DNA of 17,094 nt from an archaeon (GCA_020444005.1 JAHLLU010000013.1:1-17094), one strand, 5' to 3'; shown: positions 1 through 7,052, counted from the stretch's first letter. The notes: generated by a model not told the origin, from the letters alone. Made by a program: numbers and translations.

Positions 1-645
1 CTCCTTCTCACGGTAATCTCCGGGAAGCTTTCTATTTGGTTTGAGCTTATGAGCTACTATATATCGTTCCGCGCTCTGTTTCCGGCTTGCACTTGGTTTG
101 AAGTTTTTCACATACTCAAACATGTCCTTGACCTCGCGGATGTACTTGTTGTGTTCTCCGCCTTGGAATATCTTGACTACAAACCATCCGTCAGGTTTGA
201 GTAGTTTATCGCATAATCGAAGGGCTATTCTTGCGAGGTGTATCTGTCGGAACTGGTCCACATCCCACTCACCGATAACATCAGGTGCCATATCAGACAA
301 AATTACGTCGGCTTTTCCCTCAAAGGCATTGAGTATCTCCTCCTGCACTTCAAGGTCACGCACATCACCAACAATAGTGGCTACGTTCTCAGCATACAAT
401 GGTTTGATGGGTCTAAGATCGACACCAAGTACTCTTCCATCATAGGCGTCAACGTGCTCGCTTGCTACTTGTAGCCATCCGCCTGGGGCTGCGCCTAGGT
501 CAAGTACTTTTTCTGCTTCGTCGAATATTCCGAACTTGTTCTGTATCTGTTTTAGTTTATAGGATGCTCTACTTCTGTAGCCTTCTTCTTTGGCTTTGTT
601 GTAGTAGTGTTCGTCTTTGCGTTCGTGGAGCCATCGGTTTGACAT
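1..645 (-). CDS. rlmE: 23S rRNA (uridine-2'-O)-methyltransferase RlmE/FtsJ, C-terminus off the window
   Basis: SAM-dependent 2'-O-methyltransferase that methylates a uridine in the A-loop of 23S rRNA during ribosome maturation. The protein starts MSNRWLHERK at an ATG (645-643). It carries the FtsJ landmarks: SRASYKL (Lys30, first residue of the K-D-K-E catalytic set), the SAM loop VLDLGAAPGGW (residues 47-57), a VDLRP strand, the catalytic Asp in LSDMAPD, the Lys in VVKIFQG, and the Glu in SAERYIVAHK. 215 codons are visible and the frame is still open at base 1; since family members are about 200-210 residues, only a short tail is missing. The gene is divergent from the SnoaL-like gene at 725. 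Family assignment is firm; the exact target nucleotide is inferred from the bacterial enzyme. Confidence 0.95.
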   Translation of the reverse strand, partial: MSNRWLHERKDEHYYNKAKEEGYRSRASYKLKQIQNKFGIFDEAEKVLDLGAAPGGWLQVASEHVDAYDGRVLGVDLRPIKPLYAENVATIVGDVRDLEVQEEILNAFEGKADVILSDMAPDVIGEWDVDQFRQIHLARIALRLCDKLLKPDGWFVVKIFQGGEHNKYIREVKDMFEYVKNFKPSASRKQSAERYIVAHKLKPNRKLPGDYREKE

Positions 646-696
646 TGTACAACGGGCAATAGATATTGGAACTTTATCAAGGTTGCTGGAAATATG

Positions 697-704
697 TTAT
701 AAAT
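697..704 (+). promoter_or_regulatory. TATA box of the SnoaL-like gene
   Basis: The sequence ttataaat is centred about 25 bases before the ATG at 725. That spacing places the transcription start at or next to the start codon, so the mRNA is probably leaderless. No ribosome site precedes the ATG. Confidence 0.6.
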
Positions 705-724
705 CATCTATCTAAGCCCACTAT

Positions 725-1132
725 ATGCAATATGATGAAGCACGAAAAATGCTCATCGCCCGATTTGAAGAAAACATCAAGGCTCATCTCATAGGAGACG
801 TAGATTATATCCTAGCTGATCAAGCTCCAGATTTCTGGGTAATGCAGGAAGGAGAAATCACTCATCCATCCCTCACTGAGCAACGTGAACGCTTTACCAA
901 CTATCTAGCAAATACTACTTTCCACGAGTACAGTAGCTTGATGACTCCAGAGATCGAGTTCAGTGATGACGGAAAATCCGCGTGGGGGAAATATCGTGTT
1001 AGTGTCCGAGGAGAGACTGTGAATAGAGATGGTTCAAGGACTGATCTTGATTTTGTCTGTGCTTGGGTTTGGTTGTTTAGGTTGATTGATGGGCGGTGGC
1101 TTCGCGTGGGTGAGGTTTCTACTTGGCGTTGA
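725..1132 (+). CDS. SnoaL/NTF2-like (DUF4440-type) domain protein
   Basis: A 135-residue single-domain protein of the cone-shaped NTF2-like fold, whose members are small enzymes or ligand binders of many kinds; the substrate here cannot be told. Visible signs are the N-terminal helix with FEENIKAHLIGDVDYIL, the short segment PDFWVMQEG, then the alternating beta-strands SAWGKYRVSVRG, FVCAWVWLFRLIDGRWLRVGEVSTWR, the last being the typical 'W.....DGrW.....vst' ending of the SnoaL/DUF4440 group. The ATG at 725 is preceded by a TATA box at the leaderless distance and no ribosome site. It runs in the same direction as rubrerythrin downstream, but that gene has promoter-like sequence of its own. Fold assignment good, function unknown. 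Confidence 0.82.
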   Translation: MQYDEARKMLIARFEENIKAHLIGDVDYILADQAPDFWVMQEGEITHPSLTEQRERFTNYLANTTFHEYSSLMTPEIEFSDDGKSAWGKYRVSVRGETVNRDGSRTDLDFVCAWVWLFRLIDGRWLRVGEVSTWR

Positions 1133-1154
1133 TTTATCAGTTTATTACTCGCCG

Positions 1155-1172
1155 TTCAATATGATTCAATAT
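1155..1172 (+). repeat. Tandem direct repeat in the rubrerythrin promoter region
   Basis: Two perfect copies of ttcaatat (1155-1162 and 1165-1172) lie with a 10-base period, one DNA helical turn, between a TATA-like tttatta (1141-1147) and the rubrerythrin ATG at 1185. Direct repeats on one face of the helix over the predicted transcription start are typical of a regulator site. The regulator is unknown. Confidence 0.4.
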
Positions 1173-1184
1173 TCTGTGATAGAA

Positions 1185-1688
1185 ATGAGTAAAACAATGG
1201 ACAACTTGGCAGCCGCATTCGCGGGTGAAAGCCAAGCAAATAGAAAATATCTAGCCTTTGCAAAAAGAGCAGACGACGAGGGATACCCACAAGTCGCTAA
1301 ACTGTTCAGGGCAGCAGCGGCAGCAGAGACAGTTCACGCCCACAACCATCTAAGGATCATGGGTGGCATTCACACCACAAAAGAGAACATCATGGAAGCG
1401 ATCAACGGCGAGACCTATGAGTTCAACGACATGTACCCAGATTTCCTTAAAGTAGCAGAAGAGGAAGGCGAGAAACAAGCCGTATGGAGCTTTGATATAG
1501 CCAACGAGGTTGAGAAGATCCACGCTGATCTCTACAAGAAGGCATCAGTGGCACTCAACAAGGACAGCGACCTTGAAACAGTAGAATACTATGTTTGCAG
1601 TGTCTGTGGTAACACTGTAGAGGGGAATCCTCCAGACAAGTGCCCAATCTGTAAGGCAGGTAAGAAAGCCTTCGATAAAGTGGACTAG
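1185..1688 (+). CDS. rbr: Rubrerythrin
   Basis: Diiron peroxidase that reduces hydrogen peroxide in the cytoplasm of anaerobes, taking electrons through its own rubredoxin-like centre. From the ATG at 1185 the protein has 167 residues. The ferritin-like four-helix part supplies GESQANRKY (Glu15), AAETVHAH (Glu48, His51), GETYEF (Glu76/79), AEEEGEK (Glu93/94) and NEVEKIH (Glu110, His113). The C-terminal iron knuckle pair is VCSVCG (Cys138, Cys141) and KCPIC (Cys153, Cys156). The open frame extends back to 1086, but the extra residues are unlike the family and overlap the preceding gene; GTGAT at 1176-1180 sits correctly for the ATG at 1185. It points to an anaerobic or microaerophilic host exposed to oxygen. 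The stop lies 10 bases from the convergent trm1 stop. Confidence 0.95.
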   Translation: MSKTMDNLAAAFAGESQANRKYLAFAKRADDEGYPQVAKLFRAAAAAETVHAHNHLRIMGGIHTTKENIMEAINGETYEFNDMYPDFLKVAEEEGEKQAVWSFDIANEVEKIHADLYKKASVALNKDSDLETVEYYVCSVCGNTVEGNPPDKCPICKAGKKAFDKVD

Positions 1689-1697
1689 CTCCACACA

Positions 1698-2885
1698 CTA
1701 TTTTTTGAATTGTTTGAATACTTCTAACAGCTCTGACGCTGTTGCAGTTGTCTTGAATCCACGTGGATCATAGTGTACCCGAGTTACCCTGTAACCTGAG
1801 TCTTTGATGGCGTCTAATGCTTCATCCGTAGCTATACTTTTGACGCCTACTTGTTTGCAGAAATAATCAATGATAAAGAACCCAACAGGATAACCATGTT
1901 CACCTTTGACCAAATTCATTATAGATTCAGCTTTTGAGTCCACGAGATAGGATAGATTCTCCAAGTCATCAATCATCTCATCAACGTACATAGGATCAGA
2001 TAACTCACCCAACCACAGGGGACCTCCTACTTTCATTTTTTCCCCGCATTTACACATAGTTTCCATGTTGTTTTCTGAGGTCTCTCTGTGTAGACAAGTT
2101 GGACAGTACTTGATGTATCCCCTTTGTGTTAGTTGTTTGTCTGCTCGTCTCGCGCCTTTTCTTATCCTGTAGTAGGCTCGGATATAGTGATCCGCATAGT
2201 AGCTGAACAGGGGGGTTGCAGCGTACTCATAGATGGCTGCCTGACGCACCATAGCCCCAGTCATCAAACGTAATGCTGTCTCGTGGCAGAACTCACCGTT
2301 CAGAGGCACACCACCATATTTTCTGAGACAAGCGCGTTTGTTAACTCCACACAGAGGAGCCATATCCGTAGCGGTCAACGCGATTATTCCTCTGTTTTTT
2401 GTCGCCGCTATAGCTTGATCAATGAAAGGGGCTGGAGTCCCATAGGGATCGATATCCACGTAATCGAATCTTCCCCTTGGATAACTATGAAGTGAAAGCA
2501 ATAGGTTTGCATCCAACTCACGGAGATTAACACGTTCAGATAGATTGTTTAGTTTAGCGTTTTCTCGGGCAAGCCGTAAAGCGGAGGGGCTCAAGTCACC
2601 TAAAACGATGTTCTCTATCTCATGGGTTTCAAGAAGAAGTCTTACTCCCCTCACTCCGCTGCCAGTCATTGGTTCACATACTGTGATAGGGTGGTCTGTT
2701 TGTTTCTGGTATGCTCTTAGAGCCAGTACCGCTGTGTCTCTGTTGGTTTTCATCACCGGGTTATAGAATACTGGTGCTTCGCTTCTGAGGTGCTGTATGG
2801 GTTCCCCTGACTCTGTGTCCAGTTTGGGTACAATTAGTTTAGCCTTCCCCTCTGAGATGGTCTTAGTTGGGAACCCTTTGCTCAT
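1698..2885 (-). CDS. trm1: tRNA (guanine-26-N2)-dimethyltransferase Trm1
   Basis: Makes N2-methyl- and N2,N2-dimethylguanosine at position 26 of tRNA with SAM. The 395 residues match the usual archaeal length. Landmarks are NPVMKTNRD (42-50), the SAM-binding loop EPMTGSGVRGVR (71-82), GDLSPSAL (96-103), the catalytic-loop motif DIDPYGTPAPFID (144-156), and the C-terminal domain with a zinc knot CPTC (261-264) and CKC (278-280). It starts at an ATG with no strong ribosome site. The LDH2-family gene ends 22 bases upstream on the same strand, and a weak A/T box at its stop lies about 26 bases before the ATG, so trm1 could be read from its own start or from the upstream gene. Confidence 0.95.
   Translation of the reverse strand: MSKGFPTKTISEGKAKLIVPKLDTESGEPIQHLRSEAPVFYNPVMKTNRDTAVLALRAYQKQTDHPITVCEPMTGSGVRGVRLLLETHEIENIVLGDLSPSALRLARENAKLNNLSERVNLRELDANLLLSLHSYPRGRFDYVDIDPYGTPAPFIDQAIAATKNRGIIALTATDMAPLCGVNKRACLRKYGGVPLNGEFCHETALRLMTGAMVRQAAIYEYAATPLFSYYADHYIRAYYRIRKGARRADKQLTQRGYIKYCPTCLHRETSENNMETMCKCGEKMKVGGPLWLGELSDPMYVDEMIDDLENLSYLVDSKAESIMNLVKGEHGYPVGFFIIDYFCKQVGVKSIATDEALDAIKDSGYRVTRVHYDPRGFKTTATASELLEVFKQFKK
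1701..1706 (+). terminator. T-run terminator after rubrerythrin
   Basis: A run of six T follows the rubrerythrin stop by 12 bases, inside the 3' end of the convergent trm1 gene. Archaeal termination often needs only such a T-tract; no hairpin is evident. Confidence 0.4.
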
Positions 2886-2907
2886 AGCTGTTGAAAGAAG
2901 GGGGATG

Positions 2908-3948
2908 TTATTTCAGGATTGCGTCTATATCAACGCCAATCTCTTCACATAACTCGTTGATCTCGGTCCAAGTAGTCTCAGGAAGCTCGATCCCCTCCCT
3001 CATACGCTTTTCCTTGGTCTCTTTCTCAGGCTCACCGGGAACCATTACACGTTCCCCTCCCAACGCGGGCCAGTTCTTAACTTGCTCAAGCAGCCCATCG
3101 GTTGTCTTCACGAACTCGTCCAACCCAATAAACGCCTCTGGGTTGACAGCCATCATGAATATCCCGTTTGGAGACGGGGGGACTGAAACGCCTTGTGGTC
3201 CTAGTCGAGAGCCGGTAAGAACTGCACCAAGAAGTTCACTGACCATCTGGAGCCCATACCCCTTGTACTCGCCAAAAGGAAGAAGCCAACCACCTTTACT
3301 AAGAATATCAGGATCATCATTCACCCTTCCATACTGGTCTCTGGTCCAGTGTTTTGGAATCTTTACTCCTTTGGCTTTCGCAACACTAAGCTTTCCCGCC
3401 GCTACAACGCTTGTGGCATAGTCAACTAGGAAGGGTATGTCACCGCCTGTTGGAACTGATGCGCTGTAGGGGTTTGTTCCGAATGTCTTGCCCAAGCCGT
3501 TGTGCACTGATACGATTGGGTGTCCCACGTTTACGTAGAAGGTTGAGATGATCCCCTGTTTCGCCGCCCAGTTAGTATAGTACCCGATTCTCCCAATATG
3601 GTTGCAGTTGAAGGCTCCAACAGCGGCAACCATGTTCTCCTTCGCCTTATCAACAGCGGTCTCAACTAGTTTCTTGGCTGTCATCTGCCCAAATGTCCAG
3701 TGACCATCGATAAACGCGGTACCTGGAGTTTCTTTGATTATCTCTGGCTCTGCATCTACCTTGATGTACCCGTCTTTAATCCTGTCACTATACCTGACAT
3801 AATAGTATACTCCGTGGCTATCGTGACCTGTTAGGTTCGCCTCTACAAGCGTCTCCACGAGGAAAGTTGCTCGTTCAAGAGATGCGCCTTGCTTTGTGAA
3901 AATCTCTATACCAATTTCAGTTAATTTATCGACTGGGACAGTTATCAT
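2908..3948 (-). CDS. LDH2/MDH2-family NAD(P)-dependent malate/L-lactate-type dehydrogenase
   Basis: A 346-residue oxidoreductase of the Ldh_2 (malate/L-lactate/ureidoglycolate/sulfolactate dehydrogenase) family, a fold distinct from classical LDH/MDH. It oxidises a 2-hydroxy acid with NAD(P); which acid cannot be told from motifs. Seen are TGHDSHGV (40-47), FNCNHIGRIGYY with the proposed catalytic His117, GKTFGTNPYSASVP, VDYATSVVAAGK, the GGWLLPFGEYKGYGLQM loop, and the late P.VMVPGEPE segment, all in family order. The ATG at 3948 is about 27 bases downstream of an A/T box that also forms part of the terminator-like block behind threonine aldolase. Its other neighbour is trm1, which has no evident metabolic link. 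Confidence 0.92.
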   Translation of the reverse strand: MITVPVDKLTEIGIEIFTKQGASLERATFLVETLVEANLTGHDSHGVYYYVRYSDRIKDGYIKVDAEPEIIKETPGTAFIDGHWTFGQMTAKKLVETAVDKAKENMVAAVGAFNCNHIGRIGYYTNWAAKQGIISTFYVNVGHPIVSVHNGLGKTFGTNPYSASVPTGGDIPFLVDYATSVVAAGKLSVAKAKGVKIPKHWTRDQYGRVNDDPDILSKGGWLLPFGEYKGYGLQMVSELLGAVLTGSRLGPQGVSVPPSPNGIFMMAVNPEAFIGLDEFVKTTDGLLEQVKNWPALGGERVMVPGEPEKETKEKRMREGIELPETTWTEINELCEEIGVDIDAILK

Positions 3949-3962
3949 AAAGAAAAGACCCC

Positions 3963-3986
3963 ATAGGGGGGATAAAAAAGGTGGGA
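3963..3986 (-). terminator. Terminator-like block behind threonine aldolase, overlapping an LDH2 TATA box
   Basis: Read on the minus strand, the aldolase stop is followed by tcccacc, six T, then atcccccctat. The same arrangement (ccacc, T-run, cccc, tat) follows the stop of the RAM-domain gene at 5093-5114, so it looks like a conserved local terminator. The A/T part (3972-3979) is also centred about 27 bases before the LDH2 ATG at 3948 and could serve as its TATA box. Confidence 0.45.
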
Positions 3987-5012
3987 TTATATCTTCTTAG
4001 CGATGCCCTCAAGGAAGCCTCTGATGTCCTCTTCCTCGATACCATAGTGAGTCACTAACCGTGTACCAGTGCCATAGCCTCTGCTCTTCCAACCAAGATC
4101 TGAACACGCCTTGTTCCAGTCCTCAGCGGTCCAACCTATTGCACTGAAGTCAACATAGACCATGTTGGTCTGAACATCGTTCATAACCTTGATACCGAGT
4201 TTACTCAAGCCTTCTGCGAGTATCTTGGCGTTCTGGTGGTCGTCAGCTAGTCGGTCAACCATCTTGGTCAATGCTATTAAACCGGGTGCTGCTATGATTC
4301 CAGCTTGCCTCATTCCACCACCCAGCATCTTACGGTACTTTCTCGCCCGTTTCATGACATTCTCTGGTCCAACAACCAGTGATCCTACAGGTGCTGCTAG
4401 TCCCTTGCTCAAACAAAGCTGAATTGTATCAGTATACTGTGCCAACTCTTTGACGTCAATGTTCAATGCGACAGAAGCATTGAATACACGTGCACCATCG
4501 AGATGCACACCTAAACCGTGCTCTTTCGCAACATCATAATTCGATTTCATTTGTTTGGGAGTCAACGCAATCCCGCCATGCATGTTCTGAGTGTTCTCCA
4601 AACAGAGCAAGCTTGTGGGAGGATAGTGAATGTTATCTCGTCTAATGGCTGCCTCTATCTGCTCAGGAGTCATGTATCCCTTTTCACCGGCGATAGTGCG
4701 TGCCATGAGTTGCCCCATAACAGCTAAGCCGCCTACCTCGTTTACATAGATGTGGCTCTTCTCATCGAGGATAATCTCATCGCCTCTCTGTGTGTGAGCC
4801 AGTACTGCTACTGCGTTTCCCATGGTTCCACTTGTTACGAATAGGGCTGCTTCCTTGTCGAATATCTCGCAGGCTGTTGCTTCTAGTTCGTTTACTGTTG
4901 GGTCGTCGCCGTACACATCGTCGCCTACTTTGGCTTTGTATGCTGCTTCCCTCATCTCTGGGCTGGGTAAAGTGACTGTGTCGCTTCTAAAATCTAGGTT
5001 CTTTTCAACCAA
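3987..5012 (-). CDS. ltaE: Low-specificity L-threonine/L-allo-threonine aldolase
   Basis: PLP enzyme that splits threonine or allo-threonine into glycine and acetaldehyde. The 341 residues fit the family. Motifs in order are DFRSDTVTLPSPEM (7-20), GDDVYGDDPTVNELE (30-44), FVTSGTMGNAVA (58-69), the PLP-ring Asp in GVHLDGARVFN (Asp172), and the Schiff-base lysine in LCLSKGLAAPVGS (Lys203), then RKMLGGGMRQAG. The start is a TTG at 5012-5010: the frame upstream to a stop at 5045 has no ATG, GTG or TTG, and the family's conserved N-terminus begins right here. Upstream lies the RAM-domain gene, 102 bases away with a terminator-like block between, so separate transcription is likely. Confidence 0.94.
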   Translation of the reverse strand: MVEKNLDFRSDTVTLPSPEMREAAYKAKVGDDVYGDDPTVNELEATACEIFDKEAALFVTSGTMGNAVAVLAHTQRGDEIILDEKSHIYVNEVGGLAVMGQLMARTIAGEKGYMTPEQIEAAIRRDNIHYPPTSLLCLENTQNMHGGIALTPKQMKSNYDVAKEHGLGVHLDGARVFNASVALNIDVKELAQYTDTIQLCLSKGLAAPVGSLVVGPENVMKRARKYRKMLGGGMRQAGIIAAPGLIALTKMVDRLADDHQNAKILAEGLSKLGIKVMNDVQTNMVYVDFSAIGWTAEDWNKACSDLGWKSRGYGTGTRLVTHYGIEEEDIRGFLEGIAKKI

Positions 5013-5092
5013 GCTTATCCAGAAAAGAAGCGCACTGGTTGCTTAAGGAATTTTTCTGTATAACTGTATTTTAGATATCAAAAAGAACAGGT

Positions 5093-5114
5093 ATAGGGGT
5101 TTAAAAAAAGGTGG
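5093..5114 (-). terminator. Terminator-like block behind the RAM-domain gene
   Basis: Minus strand: immediately after the stop come ccacc, seven T, aaacccctat. It closely matches the block at 3963-3986, which also follows directly on a stop codon. The T-run is the likely archaeal termination signal; the flanking C-blocks are shared by both copies. Confidence 0.45.
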
Positions 5115-5345
5115 TTAGTCGGCTATGAAGCATGTTAATGTGGATTTGATACCCTCTATCTCGCGGACATTATTCAGAATAATCTCTTGAATCTGCTGCG
5201 TGGTCTCAGCTGTAATCATTGCATATGCATCGTAAGGACCATACAAGAAATGTGCTTCAGTTACTAGTTTTGTATTCTGCAGCGCTTTGAGTGCCTCAAA
5301 TTCACTTTGTGCTTCTAGAGTGATGAGTACTATTGCTTTTTCCAA
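5115..5345 (-). CDS. Stand-alone Lrp/AsnC ligand-binding (RAM) domain protein
   Basis: A 76-residue protein that consists only of the alpha-beta RAM domain found at the C-terminus of Lrp/AsnC regulators, with no DNA-binding helix-turn-helix. Seen are the first strand KAIVLITLE, helix SEFEALKALQN, strand TEAHFLYGPYDAYAMIT (the typical 'v.G.yD....i' turn), helix TTQQIQEIILNNVREIEGI, and the last strand STLTCFIA. Such single domains form oligomers and can bind amino acids or modulate full-length Lrp proteins; the ligand here is unknown. The start is a TTG at 5345; the open frame continues upstream into the regulator's end but holds no better start. It is 56 bases behind the FilR1-like gene. Confidence 0.85.
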   Translation of the reverse strand: MEKAIVLITLEAQSEFEALKALQNTKLVTEAHFLYGPYDAYAMITAETTQQIQEIILNNVREIEGIKSTLTCFIAD

Positions 5346-5401
5346 TAGAAACCCGAGTATGCCAGATTTTTCGTTAGATAAAAATATAGTTATTTGTTCG
5401 G

Positions 5402-6175
5402 CTAGTTCACTGGAACAGCGTCAACCCAGTAATACTCAAACAAGTCACGGCACCATGAATGAAAATCAGGGTCACTGCTACTGAATCCTCGATAGTCAAA
5501 GACGTTTTCATCCATCGGGAACCCCAATACAGCTACTTCTTTCTCATTCATAGCAATGAACAGATTCGCCTCATGACTAGTTCGTACATCAAACACACCT
5601 CGGAGCCTAGCTTCTTTCAGTATTACCCCGACTCCGGGCCAGTCTGGTGGAAACTGGAAGTGTTTTGTCTGCATTAGTCTGAACTCAACACCTCGGTTTG
5701 TAGCTTCTTCTAGTTTTGGTAGTGACATCATATTGTAGCGGTCTGTTAGACGCCAGATGTATTCTTCCGCCTCATCAATTATTCGTTCGATTAGAGCGAA
5801 TACCACCATTACGTCTGTTATCAATCGTGATTCATCCAACTCACAAAGACGAGATATGAACCGTGTAGGTAGATCAGCTATTCTATGAGTTTGATAATAG
5901 TCTCTGTTTGATGAAGCGAATATCAGCCCCGCTGATTGTCGTAACACCAACGACCCATACTCTGTAAGCGTGTATTCACCGGTAACCGTTTTCACTATAA
6001 GGCCCTGTTCTGCTAAACGAGTTAGATGTCTACTTGATTCCTGCGTGGTAAGTGATAACTCTCTCGCTATGTTCGTGACATTATGGTCTCCGGTTTTCAG
6101 GGTTAGAAGTATCATGTAGCGGTCCTCGTTTGACAGCTCGAATAATAGCTCATGGAAATTGTTTGAGACCGGCAT
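5402..6175 (-). CDS. FilR1-type winged-helix transcriptional regulator
   Basis: A 257-residue archaeal regulator. Residues about 8-75 form an ArsR-like winged helix: RYMILLTLKTGDHNVTNIAR, the recognition region TTQESSRHLTRLAEQGLI, and a wing VKTVTGEYTLTEYG. Residues about 120-250 resemble the FilR1 (DUF1724) ligand domain of methanogen-type regulators: a helical stretch VVFALIERIIDEAEEYIWRLTDRY, then LEEATNRGVEFRLMQ, RTSHEANLFIAMNEKEVAVLGFP and a final SSSDPDFHSWCRDLFEYYW. The ATG at 6175 has a TATA-like cttatag 27 bases upstream and no ribosome site. The gene is divergent from the Cys-rich micro-ORF, and the shared 74-base gap carries a 9-base direct repeat, so self-regulation and control of that ORF are plausible. 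The effector is unknown. Confidence 0.85.
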   Translation of the reverse strand: MPVSNNFHELLFELSNEDRYMILLTLKTGDHNVTNIARELSLTTQESSRHLTRLAEQGLIVKTVTGEYTLTEYGSLVLRQSAGLIFASSNRDYYQTHRIADLPTRFISRLCELDESRLITDVMVVFALIERIIDEAEEYIWRLTDRYNMMSLPKLEEATNRGVEFRLMQTKHFQFPPDWPGVGVILKEARLRGVFDVRTSHEANLFIAMNEKEVAVLGFPMDENVFDYRGFSSSDPDFHSWCRDLFEYYWVDAVPVN

Positions 6176-6198
6176 ACAACGTTATTTACTGATTGAAA

Positions 6199-6205
6199 CT
6201 ATAAG
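6199..6205 (-). promoter_or_regulatory. TATA box of the FilR1-type regulator
   Basis: Minus-strand cttatag is centred 27 bases before the ATG at 6175, the leaderless spacing used elsewhere in the window. Confidence 0.5.
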
Positions 6206-6220
6206 ATGTTTTACACAAGA

Positions 6221-6226
6221 TTTATC
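6221..6226 (+). promoter_or_regulatory. TATA-like box of the Cys-rich micro-ORF
   Basis: The box tttatc is centred 26 bases before the ATG at 6250, matching the leaderless spacing of neighbouring genes. It supports the micro-ORF being expressed. Confidence 0.45.
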
Positions 6227-6249
6227 CAACGTCATTCAATCCACTTGCT

Positions 6250-6396
6250 ATGAGTTGCGGTAAATGCGGCGGGAAAGGATGCTGTAGCACAACTGAACTA
6301 AAAAACAGTGAAACACCTAAAGCAGGTTTCGGAACACTTTTCATTACATTCAAGGTGTTCCCATTAAACACCAATATAGTGTTTTCAAGAACCTAA
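6250..6396 (+). CDS. Cys-rich 48-residue micro-protein, unknown function
   Basis: A small open frame from ATG 6250 to TAA 6394-6396. The first 12 residues are MSCGKCGGKGCC, with Cys3, Cys6, Cys11 and Cys12; the remainder has no cysteine and is Lys/Thr-rich, then mostly hydrophobic and beta-prone (AGFGTLFITFKVF) before a short end. The CxxC...CC cluster suggests metal or Fe-S binding. It is not a recognised family to me. Support for being real comes from a TATA-like box at the leaderless distance, its fit in the gap between a divergent regulator and a convergent MBL gene whose stop is 5 bases away, and the non-random Cys cluster. It is too short for coding statistics to be decisive. Confidence 0.5.
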   Translation: MSCGKCGGKGCCSTTELKNSETPKAGFGTLFITFKVFPLNTNIVFSRT

Positions 6397-6401
6397 CTGG
6401 T

Positions 6402-7052
6402 TTATCGCGGTCTAGAAGCCTGATTATAACTCAACTTAATGTGGCTATTGGCATCTTGAAACACAGGTGAACCATGACCGGGGAGCATTATCTCTACATC
6501 AAGCTCAGTCATCTTCCTCAAGGACTCGATTATCGCCTCAAGACTACCACTCTCTCCATCATACCGCCCATAATAACCATCTGGGAACACTGTATCACCG
6601 CTGATGAGTATCTTATGATCAGGGTTATACAGACACATGCTGCCCGTTGTATGCCCCGGAGTCCAGTAGACTGTGAATGGTCCAACTGGAGTCTCGATAA
6701 CATCTCCTTCCTCTACTTTTATCAATAATTCTCCAAAGCTAGAGGCTATGTACTTGGTGTCTTTCTCATGGACATAGACCTTAGGGTTTGCCTGCTCCAG
6801 TATCAGGAAGGCTCCCATTGCGTGATCATGATGAGCATGAGTTAGAATTATCTGCTTGATGTTCTCAGGCATCACTCCAAGCTCAGCTAACTGGGGGAAT
6901 ATGGGATTAGCTCTATTGCCAACGCCTGTATCTACTATTGTGGCTTCCTCTTTGCCAATTACGTAGATATTACTGCATAAGCCATCGCCTACTATCAGCA
7001 CTACGTCCTTTAGCTCAGGGTTATAATTCTCCAGCCTGTATATCTGAGGCAT
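6402..7052 (-). CDS. MBL-fold metallo-hydrolase (glyoxalase II-like)
   Basis: A 216-residue metallo-beta-lactamase-fold hydrolase with the full metal set: THAHHDH (His72, His74, Asp76, His77), TPGHTTGS (His134), SGDTVF (Asp153) and LPGHGSP (His193). Two metal ions, Zn or Fe, are therefore expected. The compact layout without an extra C-terminal domain resembles glyoxalase II-like and other thioester or small-molecule hydrolases; the substrate cannot be read from the sequence. The ATG at 7052 has a weak ribosome-like AGGT just before it. A T-run at 7084-7088, minus sense, lies between it and the membrane protein gene upstream and may end that transcript. Confidence 0.93.
   Translation of the reverse strand: MPQIYRLENYNPELKDVVLIVGDGLCSNIYVIGKEEATIVDTGVGNRANPIFPQLAELGVMPENIKQIILTHAHHDHAMGAFLILEQANPKVYVHEKDTKYIASSFGELLIKVEEGDVIETPVGPFTVYWTPGHTTGSMCLYNPDHKILISGDTVFPDGYYGRYDGESGSLEAIIESLRKMTELDVEIMLPGHGSPVFQDANSHIKLSYNQASRPR

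Larger units (their letters stand above)
6177..6235. repeat. Direct repeat pair in the divergent regulator/micro-ORF promoter
   Basis: CAACGTTAT (6177-6185) and CAACGTCAT (6227-6235) match at 8 of 9 bases and start exactly 50 bases apart, close to five helical turns. The first lies over the predicted regulator transcription start, the second just behind the micro-ORF TATA box. This is the arrangement expected of an operator controlling both genes, but it rests on two copies of a short word. Confidence 0.35.

Noticed and set aside
98..474. Two plus-strand open frames of 115 and 78 codons
   Set aside because: They are antisense to the clearly recognisable RlmE gene and have no family resemblance.
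1086..1184. 33-residue N-terminal extension of rubrerythrin
   Set aside because: It overlaps the preceding gene's end, is unlike the family and lies upstream of the better ATG with GTGAT in front.
2891..3421. Plus-strand open frame of 176 codons
   Set aside because: It lies fully antisense to the LDH2-family gene, is Ser/Pro-rich low-information sequence and has no promoter or ribosome site.
6250..7052. RiPP cluster of Cys-rich peptide plus MBL-fold protein
   Set aside because: The MBL protein has the general hydrolase motif set, the genes are convergent, and no radical-SAM or other maturase is nearby.
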